Shown: positions 24,231-33,660, counted from the stretch's first letter. The stretch: DNA of 64,000 nt from G963665185 sp049723905 (GCF_049723905.1 NZ_JBJKFD010000001.1:2914001-2978000); one strand, 5' to 3'. The notes: generated by a model from the letters alone, not told the origin. A program made the numbers and translations.

Positions 24231-25631
24231 CTACCTCTTGGTCAACCCAAACTTCTTCAACTTATACTGCAACGTCCGCCTGCTCACCCCCAACAACTCC
24301 GCCGTCCTCTCCCTGTGCCCTCCTGTAGCCTCCAACGCCTGCTCCAAAGCATGACGCTCGGCCGCATCAAACGACACTTCCTCCTGCTCTTCACCCTCAT
24401 CTCCCCGTACATCCAAACGAATCTCCGCCCCTTCCTGAAACACGTCAGGCAACAAGTCCGGGGTCAGCAGATCGGTGCGGGCCAAAACCAGAGTACGCTC
24501 CAAAACATTCTCCAACTCACGCACATTACCCGGCCAGTCATACCGGGCCAGAGCGTCCAAAAACTCCGGGGAAACCGAACAGACATCCAAATGGTTCTTT
24601 TCTGCCAGACGGCGCAAAAGAAAACTGGTCAGCAATGGAATATCGGTTTTGCGCTGGCGCAACGGAGGAATGCAGACCTCCAAAACATTGAGACGGAAAT
24701 AGAGATCCTCACGAAATTTGTCTTTCTTGATCTCCTGCTGGAGGTCGCGGTTTGTGGCTGCCAAAACGCGTACATCAACGGAAACCGGTTTGATTCCGCC
24801 CAGCGGTTCCACCTCGCCCTCCTGAAGCACCCGCAACAGCTTGGCCTGGAGCGCCAAGGGCATTTCCCCTATCTCGTCCAGAAAAAGCGTTCCCCCGGAT
24901 GCCAGCTGAAACCGGCCGGGCTTGTCCTTTACCGCGCCGGTAAAAGCCCCTTTCATGTAGCCGAACAGCTCGCTTTCCAACAGGTCGCCGGGCAATGCCG
25001 CACAATTGACCTTGATGAGCGGTCCGTCCTTGCGCAGGGAAAGGGCATGCAGCTTTTCCGCCACCAATTCCTTGCCCGTGCCCGACTCGCCCAGAATGAG
25101 CACACGGGCCTCCGTGGGCGCGGCCTGGGCCACCAGCTCGTTCATCTCGCACACGGCAGGGCTTTGCCCTATGATGCGCGGCCCCTTTTCCTTATCCACC
25201 ACCCGGCTTCGCAGGCTTTCGTTTTCCGCCAACAACGCCCCGTACTGGGCTGCCTTGACGAGCACGGTTTCCAGCTCGTCGTTGTCCGCCGGTTTGGTAA
25301 GATAGTCGAAGGCGCCCTGCTTCATGGCTTCCACGGCCGGCCCCACGGAACCGAAGGCCGTCAGCATGACCACCGGCACGGCGGGATGGTCGCGGCGCAT
25401 GTGGCGCAACACGTCCACACCATCCATGCCAGGCATTTTCATATCCAGCAGAACCACGTCGGGCATGGCGGAATTGTCGTCGCGTTCAGCCTCCTTGTCC
25501 TTGAGAAGGGACAAGGCCTTCAGGCCGTCCTCGGCCTCGTCAACCTGCCAACCACGTTCGCTCATTACCGCGCGCACCATCAGTCGGTGGCCCGGCTCGT
25601 CGTCCACCACCAGCAATTTTTTTCCGTTCAT
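24231..25631 (-). CDS. Sigma-54-dependent response regulator (NtrC family)
   Basis: 466 residues: receiver domain 1-120 (acidic Asp10/Asp11, phospho-acceptor Asp63 in LLDMKMPG, Lys near 109), AAA+ domain about 152-385 (Walker A GESGTGKE, sigma-54 loop GAFTGA, Walker B GGTLFLDEIGE, arginine motif FREDLYFRL) and Fis-type helix-turn-helix at the end (TAELLGVSRRTLQYKLKKFG). It activates sigma-54 promoters when phosphorylated. No kinase gene is adjacent, so its partner is elsewhere. Targets are unknown. Confidence 0.95.
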   Translation of the reverse strand: MNGKKLLVVDDEPGHRLMVRAVMSERGWQVDEAEDGLKALSLLKDKEAERDDNSAMPDVVLLDMKMPGMDGVDVLRHMRRDHPAVPVVMLTAFGSVGPAVEAMKQGAFDYLTKPADNDELETVLVKAAQYGALLAENESLRSRVVDKEKGPRIIGQSPAVCEMNELVAQAAPTEARVLILGESGTGKELVAEKLHALSLRKDGPLIKVNCAALPGDLLESELFGYMKGAFTGAVKDKPGRFQLASGGTLFLDEIGEMPLALQAKLLRVLQEGEVEPLGGIKPVSVDVRVLAATNRDLQQEIKKDKFREDLYFRLNVLEVCIPPLRQRKTDIPLLTSFLLRRLAEKNHLDVCSVSPEFLDALARYDWPGNVRELENVLERTLVLARTDLLTPDLLPDVFQEGAEIRLDVRGDEGEEQEEVSFDAAERHALEQALEATGGHRERTAELLGVSRRTLQYKLKKFGLTKR

Positions 25632-25803
25632 CCGTCCGTCTGCTCCGGGAATATGCTTAAGTATTGAGATTATGTGAGCATAATCCTTCCGGCGTAACTT
25701 ATCCAGGCGTCAGACGCCCTTGATTTTCGTGTATTTTTGCGCAAATTAAGTGTACGTTCCCCCGGCTCTACCCACTTATAGTCTTTTTTGTGGAGAAAAC
25801 ATC

Positions 25804-25980
25804 ATGGCCGATCTGAAAAAAAATATTACAGACCGATACAAGCGGGAATTCGTGCAGGTAATCTGCCCCAAGTGCAGACGCACCCAGATTATCGCCCTTC
25901 CCGAAGAACCCATGCCCAAATGCGAAGACTGCAACGTGGAAATGATCATCACCGAGGTGCTCACAGAAGGGAAGTATTAA
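25804..25980 (+). CDS. Small zinc-ribbon protein
   Basis: 58 residues starting MADLKKNITDRYKREF with GGAG upstream. Two Cys pairs, CPKC (near 23-26) and CEDC (near 41-44), form a likely zinc ribbon. The family is not otherwise recognised. It ends 59 bases before the amino-acid binding-protein gene, so they may share a transcript, though each has its own ribosome site. Confidence 0.8.
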   Translation: MADLKKNITDRYKREFVQVICPKCRRTQIIALPEEPMPKCEDCNVEMIITEVLTEGKY

Positions 25981-26039
25981 CGGGGTCCCCGTGGGATGCC
26001 GTTTCGCCCTCTGCAAATAATCATTCTATGGAGGATCAC

Positions 26040-26867
26040 ATGCTCAGCAAAACCCTGCGGATCGTTCTCATGGCTCTGGTGGCCGGGATGCTGCTCGTTT
26101 CCGGCGCAATGGCCGACGACATCGAACTGGCCAAAAAATCCACGGTCGAATCCATTCTCAAACGCGGCGAGTTGCGTGTCGGCTTCGACGCCGGTTACCT
26201 GCCCTTTGAAATGACCGACAAAAAAGGCAACTACGTGGGCTTCGACATCGATCTGGCTAAGGAACTGGCCAAATCCATGGGTGTGAAGTTCGTGCCCGTC
26301 AACACCGACTTCGACGGCATGATCCCCGCCCTGCTCACGGACAAGTTCGACATCATCATCTCCGGCATGACCGTGAACCAGGAACGCAACCTGAAGATCA
26401 ACTTTGCCGATCCGTATATCGTTGTAGGACAGACCATCCTCATCCCGGCCAAGCTTGCCGGAACCATCAAGTCCTACAGCGATCTGAACGATCCCAAGTA
26501 CACCGTGGTTTCCCGTCTGGGCACCACCGGTGAGCAGGCTGCCAAGCGCATGATACCCAAGTCCACGTTCAAGTCCTTTGACAAGGAAGCGGACGGCGCC
26601 CTGGAAGTACTGAACGGCCGCGCCGACGCCTGGGTATACGACTTTCCCTTCAACGTGCTGTTCAAGGCACAGCAGGGCAAGGACAAGCTGGTCCACCTGG
26701 ACACCCCCTTCACCTACGAGCCTCTGGCTTTCGGCATTCGCAAGGGCGATCCCGATTTCCTGAACTACCTGGACAACTTCCTGCGCCAGATCAAGAACGA
26801 CGGCCGCTACGACCGCATCTACAACAAGTGGATGAAGTCCGACGGCTGGCTGAGACAGGTTCAATAG
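26040..26867 (+). CDS. Polar amino-acid ABC transporter substrate-binding protein
   Basis: Periplasmic binding protein of the Bac_3 (family 3) type, 275 residues. Signal peptide MLSKTLRIVLMALVAGMLLVSGAMA, mature from about ADDIEL. Family signature GFDIDLAKELAKSMGVKFVPV; FDGMIPALLTDKFDIIISGMT and the hinge residues follow. GGAGG lies 8 bases before the ATG. Permease and ATPase genes follow on the same strand (26983, 27990), giving a complete importer. The exact amino acid cannot be told. Confidence 0.95.
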   Translation: MLSKTLRIVLMALVAGMLLVSGAMADDIELAKKSTVESILKRGELRVGFDAGYLPFEMTDKKGNYVGFDIDLAKELAKSMGVKFVPVNTDFDGMIPALLTDKFDIIISGMTVNQERNLKINFADPYIVVGQTILIPAKLAGTIKSYSDLNDPKYTVVSRLGTTGEQAAKRMIPKSTFKSFDKEADGALEVLNGRADAWVYDFPFNVLFKAQQGKDKLVHLDTPFTYEPLAFGIRKGDPDFLNYLDNFLRQIKNDGRYDRIYNKWMKSDGWLRQVQ

Positions 26868-26882
26868 GCCGAACAGCTTTTG

Positions 26883-26915
26883 TGCAAAACCGGGGCCCAG
26901 CGCCCCGGTTTTGCA
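26883..26915 (+). terminator. Hairpin between binding protein and permease
   Basis: Perfect inverted repeat TGCAAAACCGGGGC / GCCCCGGTTTTGCA with a short loop and internal T4 only. More likely a partial terminator or mRNA-stabilising hairpin that keeps binding-protein output above that of the permease (inference). Confidence 0.6.
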
Positions 26916-26982
26916 TACGGCCTTGCAGCGCATACTCCGCGCAACTCACAACGAATCCATAAAATTTCAAGGTACGAGCATC

Positions 26983-27993
26983 ATGAGACAACGCTCCGGA
27001 CTGGACCGCCCAAGAAGCCCCATGTGGTACGCCATGTGGAAGGCCGCCTTTGTCATCATAGTCATCGGCGGCGTTTTGACCATGTGGGCGGCCAGTGAAT
27101 CCGTCGAATACATCTGGCGCTGGAACCGCGTGCCCCAATATTTCTGGACCGATGCCACCGTGGACGTGCGGGCCGAAATTGAAGGCGACGTCTCGTCCAT
27201 CACCAAGCGCGACGGTTCGAACTTCATCACCATCAGCGGCCCTTCCAATCAGGAGACCTACAACCTGCACAAAGGCGAGCCCCTGGTTTACGAAGGTGAC
27301 ATGATCTCGCCGGGCGACGTCCTGGGATCCTACCGATTAAGCCAGCCCGGCATCATGCTCGAGGGGCTGTGGCTCACCCTCAAGATCAGTTTCATCGCCA
27401 TCATCTTCGGCATTTTTCTCGGCGTGCTTACCGGTCTCATGCGTATTTCGCGCAACCCATGTTTCCGATGGCTGTCCATCACCTACATTGAAATCATCCG
27501 TGGTTCGCCACTTCTGGTGCAGATTTTCCTGTGGTATTTCGTGATGGGCACGCTCATCAACTCCATCCTGGACAAGTACGGCATAGGCCATATTCCGCCC
27601 CTGTGGTACGGCGTTATCGCCCTGGCCATTTTTACGGGCGCGTACACGGCGGAAATCGTACGTGCGGGCATCCAGTCCGTACACCGGGGCCAGATGGAGG
27701 CGGCGCGCTCCCTGGGCATGAGCAGCGCCCAGGCCATGCGCAAGGTCATTCTGCCGCAGGCCTTCCGCCGCATCATGCCGCCGCTGGCAGGCCAGTTCAT
27801 CAGCCTCATCAAGGACTCGTCCCTTTTGGGCGTCATCGCCATCCGCGAACTGACCAAGGCCACGCGCGAGATCGTAACCTCCAGCCTGCAGCCTTTTGAA
27901 ATGTGGATCGTCTGTGCCTGCCTCTACCTGGTGCTGACCTTCACGCTGTCCCTTTTTGTCCAGTACCTCGAACGCAGGGCGGTGATCAGATGA
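26983..27993 (+). CDS. Polar amino-acid ABC transporter permease
   Basis: 336 residues. A first membrane helix (about 18-38) is followed by an ~80-residue periplasmic stretch (EYIWRWNRVPQYF...SPGDVLGSYRL) not found in short HisM-type permeases, then the usual five-helix core. Core landmarks: ITYIEIIRGSPLLVQIFLWYF and the EAA loop EAARSLGMSSAQAMRKVILPQAFRR. It overlaps the ATPase gene by four bases (ATGA). Start ATG at 26983 with AAGG upstream. Confidence 0.94.
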   Translation: MRQRSGLDRPRSPMWYAMWKAAFVIIVIGGVLTMWAASESVEYIWRWNRVPQYFWTDATVDVRAEIEGDVSSITKRDGSNFITISGPSNQETYNLHKGEPLVYEGDMISPGDVLGSYRLSQPGIMLEGLWLTLKISFIAIIFGIFLGVLTGLMRISRNPCFRWLSITYIEIIRGSPLLVQIFLWYFVMGTLINSILDKYGIGHIPPLWYGVIALAIFTGAYTAEIVRAGIQSVHRGQMEAARSLGMSSAQAMRKVILPQAFRRIMPPLAGQFISLIKDSSLLGVIAIRELTKATREIVTSSLQPFEMWIVCACLYLVLTFTLSLFVQYLERRAVIR

Positions 27994-28724
27994 TGATACG
28001 GGCTGAAAGCGTCTGCAAATACTTCTATGTTCCTGAAAAACTGGAGGCCCTCAAAAACGTCTCCATGGACGTCGCACCCAGTGAAGTGGTCGTTATCATC
28101 GGCCCTTCCGGATCGGGAAAGTCCACCTTTCTGCGCTGCCTCAACCGCCTGGAATACGCGGATGAAGGCTCCATCCGTATAGAGGGCACGGACATCCTCG
28201 ACCCCAAATGCGACATCAACAAGATCCGGGCCGAGGTGGGCATGGTTTTCCAGAGCTTCAACCTCTTTCCGCACAAAAGCGTGCTGGACAACCTGACCAT
28301 GGCCCAGCAGACCGTGCGCAAGCGCCGCAAAAAGGAAGCCGAGGAAGTCGGCATGGCCCTGCTGAAAAAGGTGGGCATTGCGGAAAAGTACAATGTCTAC
28401 CCGGATCAACTTTCCGGCGGCCAGCAGCAGCGTGTGGCCATTGCCCGCTCATTGGCCATGAATCCGAAGGTCATGCTCTTTGACGAGCCGACCTCGGCCC
28501 TGGACCCGGAAATGGTGGGCGAGGTCCTCGACGTTATGAAGAACCTGGCCCAGGAAGGCATGACCATGGTCGTGGTAACGCACGAAATGGGCTTTGCCCG
28601 CGAAGTTGCCGACCGCGTGGTCTTTATGGACCACGGGCAGATTCTGGAGATCAATACGCCGAGCGAGTTTTTCGACAACCCGCAGGACGAACGCTCCAAG
28701 CTCTTTTTGAGCCAGATTCTCTAG
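27990..28724 (+). CDS. Polar amino-acid ABC transporter ATP-binding protein
   Basis: 244-residue GlnQ/HisP-type ATPase. Walker A GPSGSGKST near 37-45, Q-loop MVFQSFNLFPHKSV, signature LSGGQQQRVAIARSL, Walker B VMLFDEPTSALD, H-loop VVVTHEMGFA. The start MMIRAESV overlaps the permease stop; a second ATG one codon on is equally possible. It completes the importer begun at 26040, and a strong terminator follows. Confidence 0.96.
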   Translation: MMIRAESVCKYFYVPEKLEALKNVSMDVAPSEVVVIIGPSGSGKSTFLRCLNRLEYADEGSIRIEGTDILDPKCDINKIRAEVGMVFQSFNLFPHKSVLDNLTMAQQTVRKRRKKEAEEVGMALLKKVGIAEKYNVYPDQLSGGQQQRVAIARSLAMNPKVMLFDEPTSALDPEMVGEVLDVMKNLAQEGMTMVVVTHEMGFAREVADRVVFMDHGQILEINTPSEFFDNPQDERSKLFLSQIL

Positions 28725-28753
28725 CCCCTCAACGTATTGTGATCCTTTTTCCG

Positions 28754-28791
28754 AAAAAAAAACCTCCGGCCGCATGGTCGGAGGTTTTTTT
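28754..28791 (+). terminator. Rho-independent terminator of the amino-acid importer
   Basis: ACCTCCG ... CGGAGGT hairpin flanked by A9 and T7, 30 bases after the ATPase stop. Confidence 0.92.
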
Positions 28792-28830
28792 ATATCCATC
28801 TGCCTTGAATATATAGGATACGATCATACC

Positions 28831-29604
28831 ATGCGGCGTTTTCTCCAAACTCTCATACTGGTGTCCACGGTTCTTTTGTGGACGAGTGCGCATGCTGAAA
28901 AGAAAATTTTTCTGGTCAGCCTGGAAAACCCACCCCAAACCTACACGGAAAACGGGCAGGTTTGGGGCTTCAATACGGACATTGCCAGGGAAGCGTTGCG
29001 ACGCGCCGGATATGCAATGGAAATTCAACTCGTCCCCTGGAGCCGGGCGCTTGCCTTGGTCCGCATGGGCCAGGCCGACGGCATCATAGACGCCGCTTTC
29101 ACTACCGAACGCTCCGCGTACCTTCTGTATCCGCACACTCCCTTATACGAAGAGCGTTTTCACGCATTCCAGCGCGCCGACACGGACATCAGCTTTGACC
29201 AGAATTTCTCCGGCGCTGAAAAACTGCGCGTTGGCACGGACCGCGACTACTATTACGGAGCGCACCTCTCTCCACTGCTCAAGCCTCCTCTGTTTGCAAA
29301 GGTGGAAAAGACGGTGGGTATTGAATGCAACATCCGCAAGCTGCTCAACGACCGGGTGGACATCATCATCGAGCAGAACGGTCCCCTCTGGACAACAGCC
29401 CGGAAAATGGGGGTTGCCGACAAGATAAAACCCGCGCTCTCCAGCCGCGATGGAAAGCCCCTGTTGATGAGCATTTCCAAGACCTATCTGGCATTCTCAC
29501 GTAAAAACATATCGCAGGAATTTGTAGACAAGATAGACCATATTTTAAAGCAGATGCAGGACGATGGTTTTATGAAAAGAACCCGCGAGGCGTATAAAAA
29601 ATAA
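28831..29604 (+). CDS. Orphan periplasmic solute-binding protein, tandem paralogue 1
   Basis: 257 residues, Bac_3-type. Signal peptide MRRFLQTLILVSTVLLWTSAHA. Conserved blocks shared with the next two genes: ENPPQTYTENG, WGFNTDIAREALRRAGY, VPWSRALALVRMGQADGIIDAAFT, KPLLMSISKTYLAFSRKN and the C-terminal helix. No permease or ATPase accompanies it. Such proteins may feed a distant transporter or a sensor kinase. It could descend from the family of 26040, but is clearly diverged. Confidence 0.85.
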   Translation: MRRFLQTLILVSTVLLWTSAHAEKKIFLVSLENPPQTYTENGQVWGFNTDIAREALRRAGYAMEIQLVPWSRALALVRMGQADGIIDAAFTTERSAYLLYPHTPLYEERFHAFQRADTDISFDQNFSGAEKLRVGTDRDYYYGAHLSPLLKPPLFAKVEKTVGIECNIRKLLNDRVDIIIEQNGPLWTTARKMGVADKIKPALSSRDGKPLLMSISKTYLAFSRKNISQEFVDKIDHILKQMQDDGFMKRTREAYKK

Positions 29605-29670
29605 ACGAAGCCAACAAATAATAATGAGTGGCCCCTACCCCGAGGCAAGAAAATGGTCTAAATTATATTC

Positions 29671-30474
29671 ATGTTTAGAACCATCTTTGCCATACTTTGG
29701 GTGCTCAGCTCCCTGTTCTGCAGCTCTCCGGGCCAGACAGCCCAGACGGGCCAAATGGGCCCAATGGCACAGGTCATGCTTTTGGTCGGGCCGGAGAATC
29801 CGCCCTCGGAGTTCACTGCGAGGAACGGCGATATCCGGGGCTTTAATGCGGATATTGCCAGGGAAGCCCTTCGCCGCATGGGATACAGCGCAAAAATCCT
29901 GATAGTGCCCTGGAACCGGGCCTTGGCAATGGTCCGTGCCGGAAATGCGGACGGCATTCTCGACGCGGCCTTCACCCCGGAGCGAAAGGCATTTTTGCGC
30001 TACCCCCATACCCCGATCAATGTGGAACATTTGTACGCCTACCAGCGAAGCACCACTGATATTCGCCTTTTTCCAGACCTGTCCGATGCCCGAAAGCTGC
30101 GCGTGGGACTTCTTACAGGAGCAGCCTACGGTCCCCGCTTCACCAGGCAGATTGCCAACGGCACTTTCGCCCATGTGGAATACACGGTTGTCCCGGAGCA
30201 CAATCTCCGCAAGCTGCTCAGCAAGCGTATGGACATGTTCATCAAAGCGCAGCAACCGCTCAAAAAAATGGCACAACGGATGGGAGCTGAAGAAAAAATA
30301 AAGCCCGTGCTGTCGCGCTTGGACGGAAAGCCCTTGCTGATAAGCACGTCCAAGACCTATCTGGCGTTCTCGCGCAAAAAAGTATCCCAGGAATTTGTTG
30401 AAAAAATTGACCATATTCTGGAGCAGATGCGGGACGAAGGATTTATGAAAAAAACTCACGAGGCGTACGAATAA
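29671..30474 (+). CDS. Orphan periplasmic solute-binding protein, tandem paralogue 2
   Basis: 267 residues. Signal-type N-terminus MFRTIFAILWVLSSLFCSS; a Gln/Gly/Met-rich linker (GQTAQTGQMGPMAQ) precedes the domain and is absent from paralogues 1 and 3. Shared blocks: GFNADIAREALRRMGY, VPWNRALAMVRAGNADGILDAAFT, KPLLISTSKTYLAFSRKK. It starts 66 bases after paralogue 1. No strong ribosome site is visible. Function and ligand unknown. Confidence 0.85.
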   Translation: MFRTIFAILWVLSSLFCSSPGQTAQTGQMGPMAQVMLLVGPENPPSEFTARNGDIRGFNADIAREALRRMGYSAKILIVPWNRALAMVRAGNADGILDAAFTPERKAFLRYPHTPINVEHLYAYQRSTTDIRLFPDLSDARKLRVGLLTGAAYGPRFTRQIANGTFAHVEYTVVPEHNLRKLLSKRMDMFIKAQQPLKKMAQRMGAEEKIKPVLSRLDGKPLLISTSKTYLAFSRKKVSQEFVEKIDHILEQMRDEGFMKKTHEAYE

Positions 30475-30586
30475 AGGAAGCCCTTCTCGCCCATTTTACG
30501 GATTCTGCCAGCTACAAATTCTGCGCGTCTTCCCAATCAATTTATTTCTTCTACCAACTCTTGACCAAATATAATAAGCACTGAGA

Positions 30587-31360
30587 ATGCTTATGAAAAT
30601 ATGCGCTGCCCTTGTGGTAGCCCTCTGCATTTTCTGCAGCCCCATGCATGCGGAACAAACAATTTTCCTGGTTGGTCCGGAGCACCCGCCCCTGGAGTTC
30701 ACAACTCCCAACGGCACTCCATCCGGCTACAATGTGGAAGTTGTTCGGGAAGCACTGCGCCGCATAGGCTACAAGGCCATAATCCGCCTGTACCCCTGGA
30801 ACAGAGCCATGGCCATGGTATACAACGGAAAGGCCGACGGCATTCTCGACGCCGCCTCCACCGAAAACCGCACCTATTTTCTGATTTACCCGGAAACCCC
30901 GATCCACGTTGAAGAGTATTATGCCTACCAGCCTGTAACTTCCAACATCCGCCTGTCGCCGGACCTGTCCAACGCCCGCGGTCTGTGTGTGGGGCTTCTC
31001 AAAGGCGGGGCCTACGGCCCGCGTCTGGAGCGTCTTCTGGCAAAAGACATCTTCTCCCGCATCGAATACACCGTGGTTCCGGAACAGCATATCCCCAAAC
31101 TGCTCAACAAACGCATGGACATCATGATCGGGCAAGGCCCGCCCGGAAAGCGAATGGCACCGCGCGCCGGTGTCCCCCCGACGATAAAACCCGTTCTTTC
31201 CACCCTGGACGGAAAGCCCCTGCTTATAAGTATTTCCAAGACCTACCTGGCCTTCTCCCGCAAAAAAATACCCCAGGAGCTGGTCGACAAATTCGATATG
31301 GCCCTGAAGGAAATGCAGGCTGAAGGTTATATGAAAAAAATGCAGGAAAAATACGAATAG
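30587..31360 (+). CDS. Orphan periplasmic solute-binding protein, tandem paralogue 3
   Basis: 257 residues, starting MLMKICAALVVALCIFCSPMHA (signal peptide; a second ATG two codons in is possible). Shared blocks: GYNVEVVREALRRIGY, YPWNRAMAMVYNGKADGILDAAST, KPLLISISKTYLAFSRKK. The middle loops (residues ~115-200) differ most from the other two, which suggests different ligands. It lies 112 bases after paralogue 2. Confidence 0.85.
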   Translation: MLMKICAALVVALCIFCSPMHAEQTIFLVGPEHPPLEFTTPNGTPSGYNVEVVREALRRIGYKAIIRLYPWNRAMAMVYNGKADGILDAASTENRTYFLIYPETPIHVEEYYAYQPVTSNIRLSPDLSNARGLCVGLLKGGAYGPRLERLLAKDIFSRIEYTVVPEQHIPKLLNKRMDIMIGQGPPGKRMAPRAGVPPTIKPVLSTLDGKPLLISISKTYLAFSRKKIPQELVDKFDMALKEMQAEGYMKKMQEKYE

Positions 31361-31767
31361 CCCGGCGGAGATTTGGCGCGATCTGCATCCGGAATCTGCC
31401 GCGGGGTTCCAGCTGCCAGCCTCCGGCGCCTGAACAAAGTGGTCGAACCGGTCGAGCCGAAAGAATTGGTCGTATTGGGGGCACCAAAACCCCGGTCTTC
31501 TTTCCTTCAAAATCCATATATACTTTGCACAACACCACTTCTGTGCCATTATGCAAAGTGCCCACTGCCCAAGTGCACTTTGCCAGCTCCCTGCATACGC
31601 CCGCTTCTTCCTGGCAATGGCCTTGGCGAATGAATGGCCCGGTGGCCGGCCCGAACATAGGCTGGCCGTGAAACCGGACTGGCCGTGAAACAGGGCTGAC
31701 CAGACGCCGGGGCCATGTTTGCCACCAAACAACGGAACCTCGGTTCGCGACAGGAGGACCAGAGACC
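31361..31767. other. Intergenic region with short repeats, no gene seen
   Basis: About 400 bases. It holds ACTTTGCA..TGCAAAGT inverted copies with a third GCACTTTGC (31523-31585) and a short tandem repeat CTGGCCGTGAAAC (about 31664-31692). No convincing promoter or terminator was recognised. Confidence 0.45.
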
Positions 31768-32478
31768 ATGCGCGCTCTTTTCACAATCCTATTGGCCGCA
31801 TTAACGGTGACCTTCCTGAACGGCTGCGGCAGCGGTTCCGATTCCTCAAACGCCCCCCTGAGTGCCACGCAAACCTCGTTCAACGCTTCCGGCGGACAAA
31901 CCGCCCTGAGCGTGCATGTGGACAATAAAATGGCCTGGACCATACACAGCCCTGCCACCTGGCTCACAGTCAGCAGCTATGCGGGAACAGGCACCACCAC
32001 CCTGCAACTTACCGTCGCCGAAAACGTCACCCCGGGGGATCGGTCGGCCGAAGTGCTGCTTGGCAAACAAGGCGTCCGCATTACCCAGTCCGGTGGCAAC
32101 AACACCGTGCCCGCCGTCTTTGAGAAAGCTTCCTTCCGGCTCCCCTCCGCAATGACCAGCATTGCGCCCGGCCAGTGGAGCAGCGAAACCGCAACCACAC
32201 TCTGTGAACTCAAGGTCGCCTCGGCACCCGGATTCGTGGACCTCAACAGCATTGAAACCGGAAACTCCGGTGCCAACGCCGCCTACTACAAGGTCCGCAA
32301 ACGGACCTTCATCAACGGCACGGACGCCTATCTGTTCGAAACCGTTCCCGACCAGAACGGCATTTCCTGGGGCAAAATATGGCTGAACCATGGCGCCAAC
32401 TGGTACGCCTTCGCCACCAGGACCCATAATGCCGACCTGCTCTATGTGCTGACAACCACACTGCAATTTTCGCAATAG
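31768..32478 (+). CDS. Lipoprotein with BACON-like domain
   Basis: 236 residues. MRALFTILLAALTVTFLNGC is a lipoprotein signal (lipobox LNGC), followed by a Ser/Gly linker. Residues ~30-110 fit a BACON-type beta-sandwich: TSFNASGGQTALSVHV, WTIHSPATWLTVSSYAGTG, LTVAENVTPGDRSAEVLL, VRITQSGG. The C-terminal ~120 residues (FRLPSAMTSIAPGQWSS...) are unrecognised. AGGAGG precedes the ATG. BACON domains are usually linked to carbohydrate or mucin binding; here it is surface or periplasmic by the lipid anchor. Confidence 0.82.
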   Translation: MRALFTILLAALTVTFLNGCGSGSDSSNAPLSATQTSFNASGGQTALSVHVDNKMAWTIHSPATWLTVSSYAGTGTTTLQLTVAENVTPGDRSAEVLLGKQGVRITQSGGNNTVPAVFEKASFRLPSAMTSIAPGQWSSETATTLCELKVASAPGFVDLNSIETGNSGANAAYYKVRKRTFINGTDAYLFETVPDQNGISWGKIWLNHGANWYAFATRTHNADLLYVLTTTLQFSQ

Positions 32479-32707
32479 GAAAAGAGAACAACGCACCATG
32501 CACAAGGCCGCTCTCCTGGCGCCTCTGACGCCCCTAACGCCCCTGTCGCCCTTGCCCATGGCCCTTGCTCTATTTTGCCCCTGACACCCCTGCCATGGCC
32601 CTTGTTCTTTTGCCCTTGTCGCTATGCTTCTTTCCGCTGTCTGCGACCTGGCCGACTCTGCCAATGTGCGGGGCGGCACACCCCGTTCGGACGTTTCCCC
32701 AAAAAGT
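32479..32707. other. Low-complexity intergenic stretch
   Basis: 32510-32640 is built of imperfect copies of CCTGACGCCCCT / CCCATGGCCCTTG / TTTTGCCC. It looks like decayed tandem repeats; no gene is supported. Confidence 0.45.
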
Positions 32708-32738
32708 AAGGAGCGCTCCCGCTGGAAACGCTCCTTTT
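32708..32738 (+). terminator. Rho-independent terminator
   Basis: AAGGAGCG..CGCTCCTT stem then TT; 230 bases past the BACON lipoprotein stop. Its A-rich left side means it could also end the leftward membrane-protein gene at 32817. Confidence 0.7.
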
Positions 32739-32816
32739 GCCCCCTTCATTCGACAGTCCCTCCTGTCGGAATGAGCTTGAGGCATACCCTCTGTGGCAGG
32801 GCCAAACCTAACGATA

Positions 32817-33491
32817 TTACGGACACCACATTACGGCAAGATGCTGCCAGTTTCCCTGACGGTACAATGCGTCGTCCACCACATGGACCACTCCACTCGT
32901 CACATCGTGCTCTTCCAGCAGCCAACAGGCCTGCAGGGCCATTTCCTCGGCCATCTTCCGGGATTCCTGGGCGGAATCGACGCCAAGAACCACTGTGGAC
33001 GAGCCGACATCGCGTATATAGACATTCTTCACACCCGGCAGTCCGGCAAGCGACCGGCGGGCGGCCTCCAGACGCAACGTCGAGCGGACAGCCTCCAACC
33101 GTTCCCTGCTTTCGGCGGGAATGGAAGCTCCCACGCCTTCGGCGCTACGGATCGCGGCTGGAGGTTCTTTCGTATGCTCGGCCCAATGGCGGCGGCTTTC
33201 CTCCAGCTGCTGAATGGGCGACAGGGCATTTTCGCGCTGAACCTGACGCGCTCTGTACGTGGTGGTCAGAAAAAGCAGGCTGAAAACAACAAACAGCACG
33301 CCGAACACCACCAGGGACAGCGTACGTTCAAAAGGACTCACTTCACGCGGGGCTTGTTCCTCCGAATCGAACCAGTCCCGGTTCTCCATGTCCTGCTGAT
33401 CATTTTCCGCATCATGGAAGCGCATCTGAAGCAGGTTGGACGCCAGAACCCCCGCCGAAGCCAAAGCTAATACGGCAAACAGGCTTTGCAT
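32817..33491 (-). CDS. Hypothetical membrane-anchored protein
   Basis: 224 residues from MQSLFAVLALASAG (GGGAG 7 bases upstream; the longer frame to 33668 lacks support). Two membrane helices, about 4-20 and 53-75, separated by an acidic stretch (HDAENDQQDMENRDWFDSEE). A cytoplasm- or periplasm-facing domain of ~145 residues follows, with a coiled coil then a small alpha/beta part (LAGLPGVKNVYIRDVGSSTVV). That last part resembles a ferredoxin-like/BON-type fold only loosely. Function unknown. Confidence 0.7.
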   Translation of the reverse strand: MQSLFAVLALASAGVLASNLLQMRFHDAENDQQDMENRDWFDSEEQAPREVSPFERTLSLVVFGVLFVVFSLLFLTTTYRARQVQRENALSPIQQLEESRRHWAEHTKEPPAAIRSAEGVGASIPAESRERLEAVRSTLRLEAARRSLAGLPGVKNVYIRDVGSSTVVLGVDSAQESRKMAEEMALQACWLLEEHDVTSGVVHVVDDALYRQGNWQHLAVMWCP

Positions 33492-33617
33492 GGCACATCT
33501 CCCGGCTTGAGTCTCGCGGCACCGAGGGGAAACCGGATTATGAACAAGATTACACCATGCCACCATTTTTGACATTATTTTTTTTAAACATACCGGCCGG
33601 TAAAACAGGAAGAGGCC

Positions 33618-33660
33618 CGAAAAACGAAACCCCGGAGTACGATTTATGCGCACTCCGGGG
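33618..33660 (-). terminator. Rho-independent terminator of the sigma-54 activator gene
   Basis: CCCCGGAGT..ACTCCGGGG hairpin (33630-33660) followed leftward by TTTCGTTTTT, 72 bases beyond the stop at 33732. Confidence 0.8.

Noticed and set aside
23700..25667. 655-codon rightward frame across element B3 and the sigma-54 regulator
   Set aside because: The second half is the shadow of a certain leftward regulator; the first half is repeat B3 read as protein.
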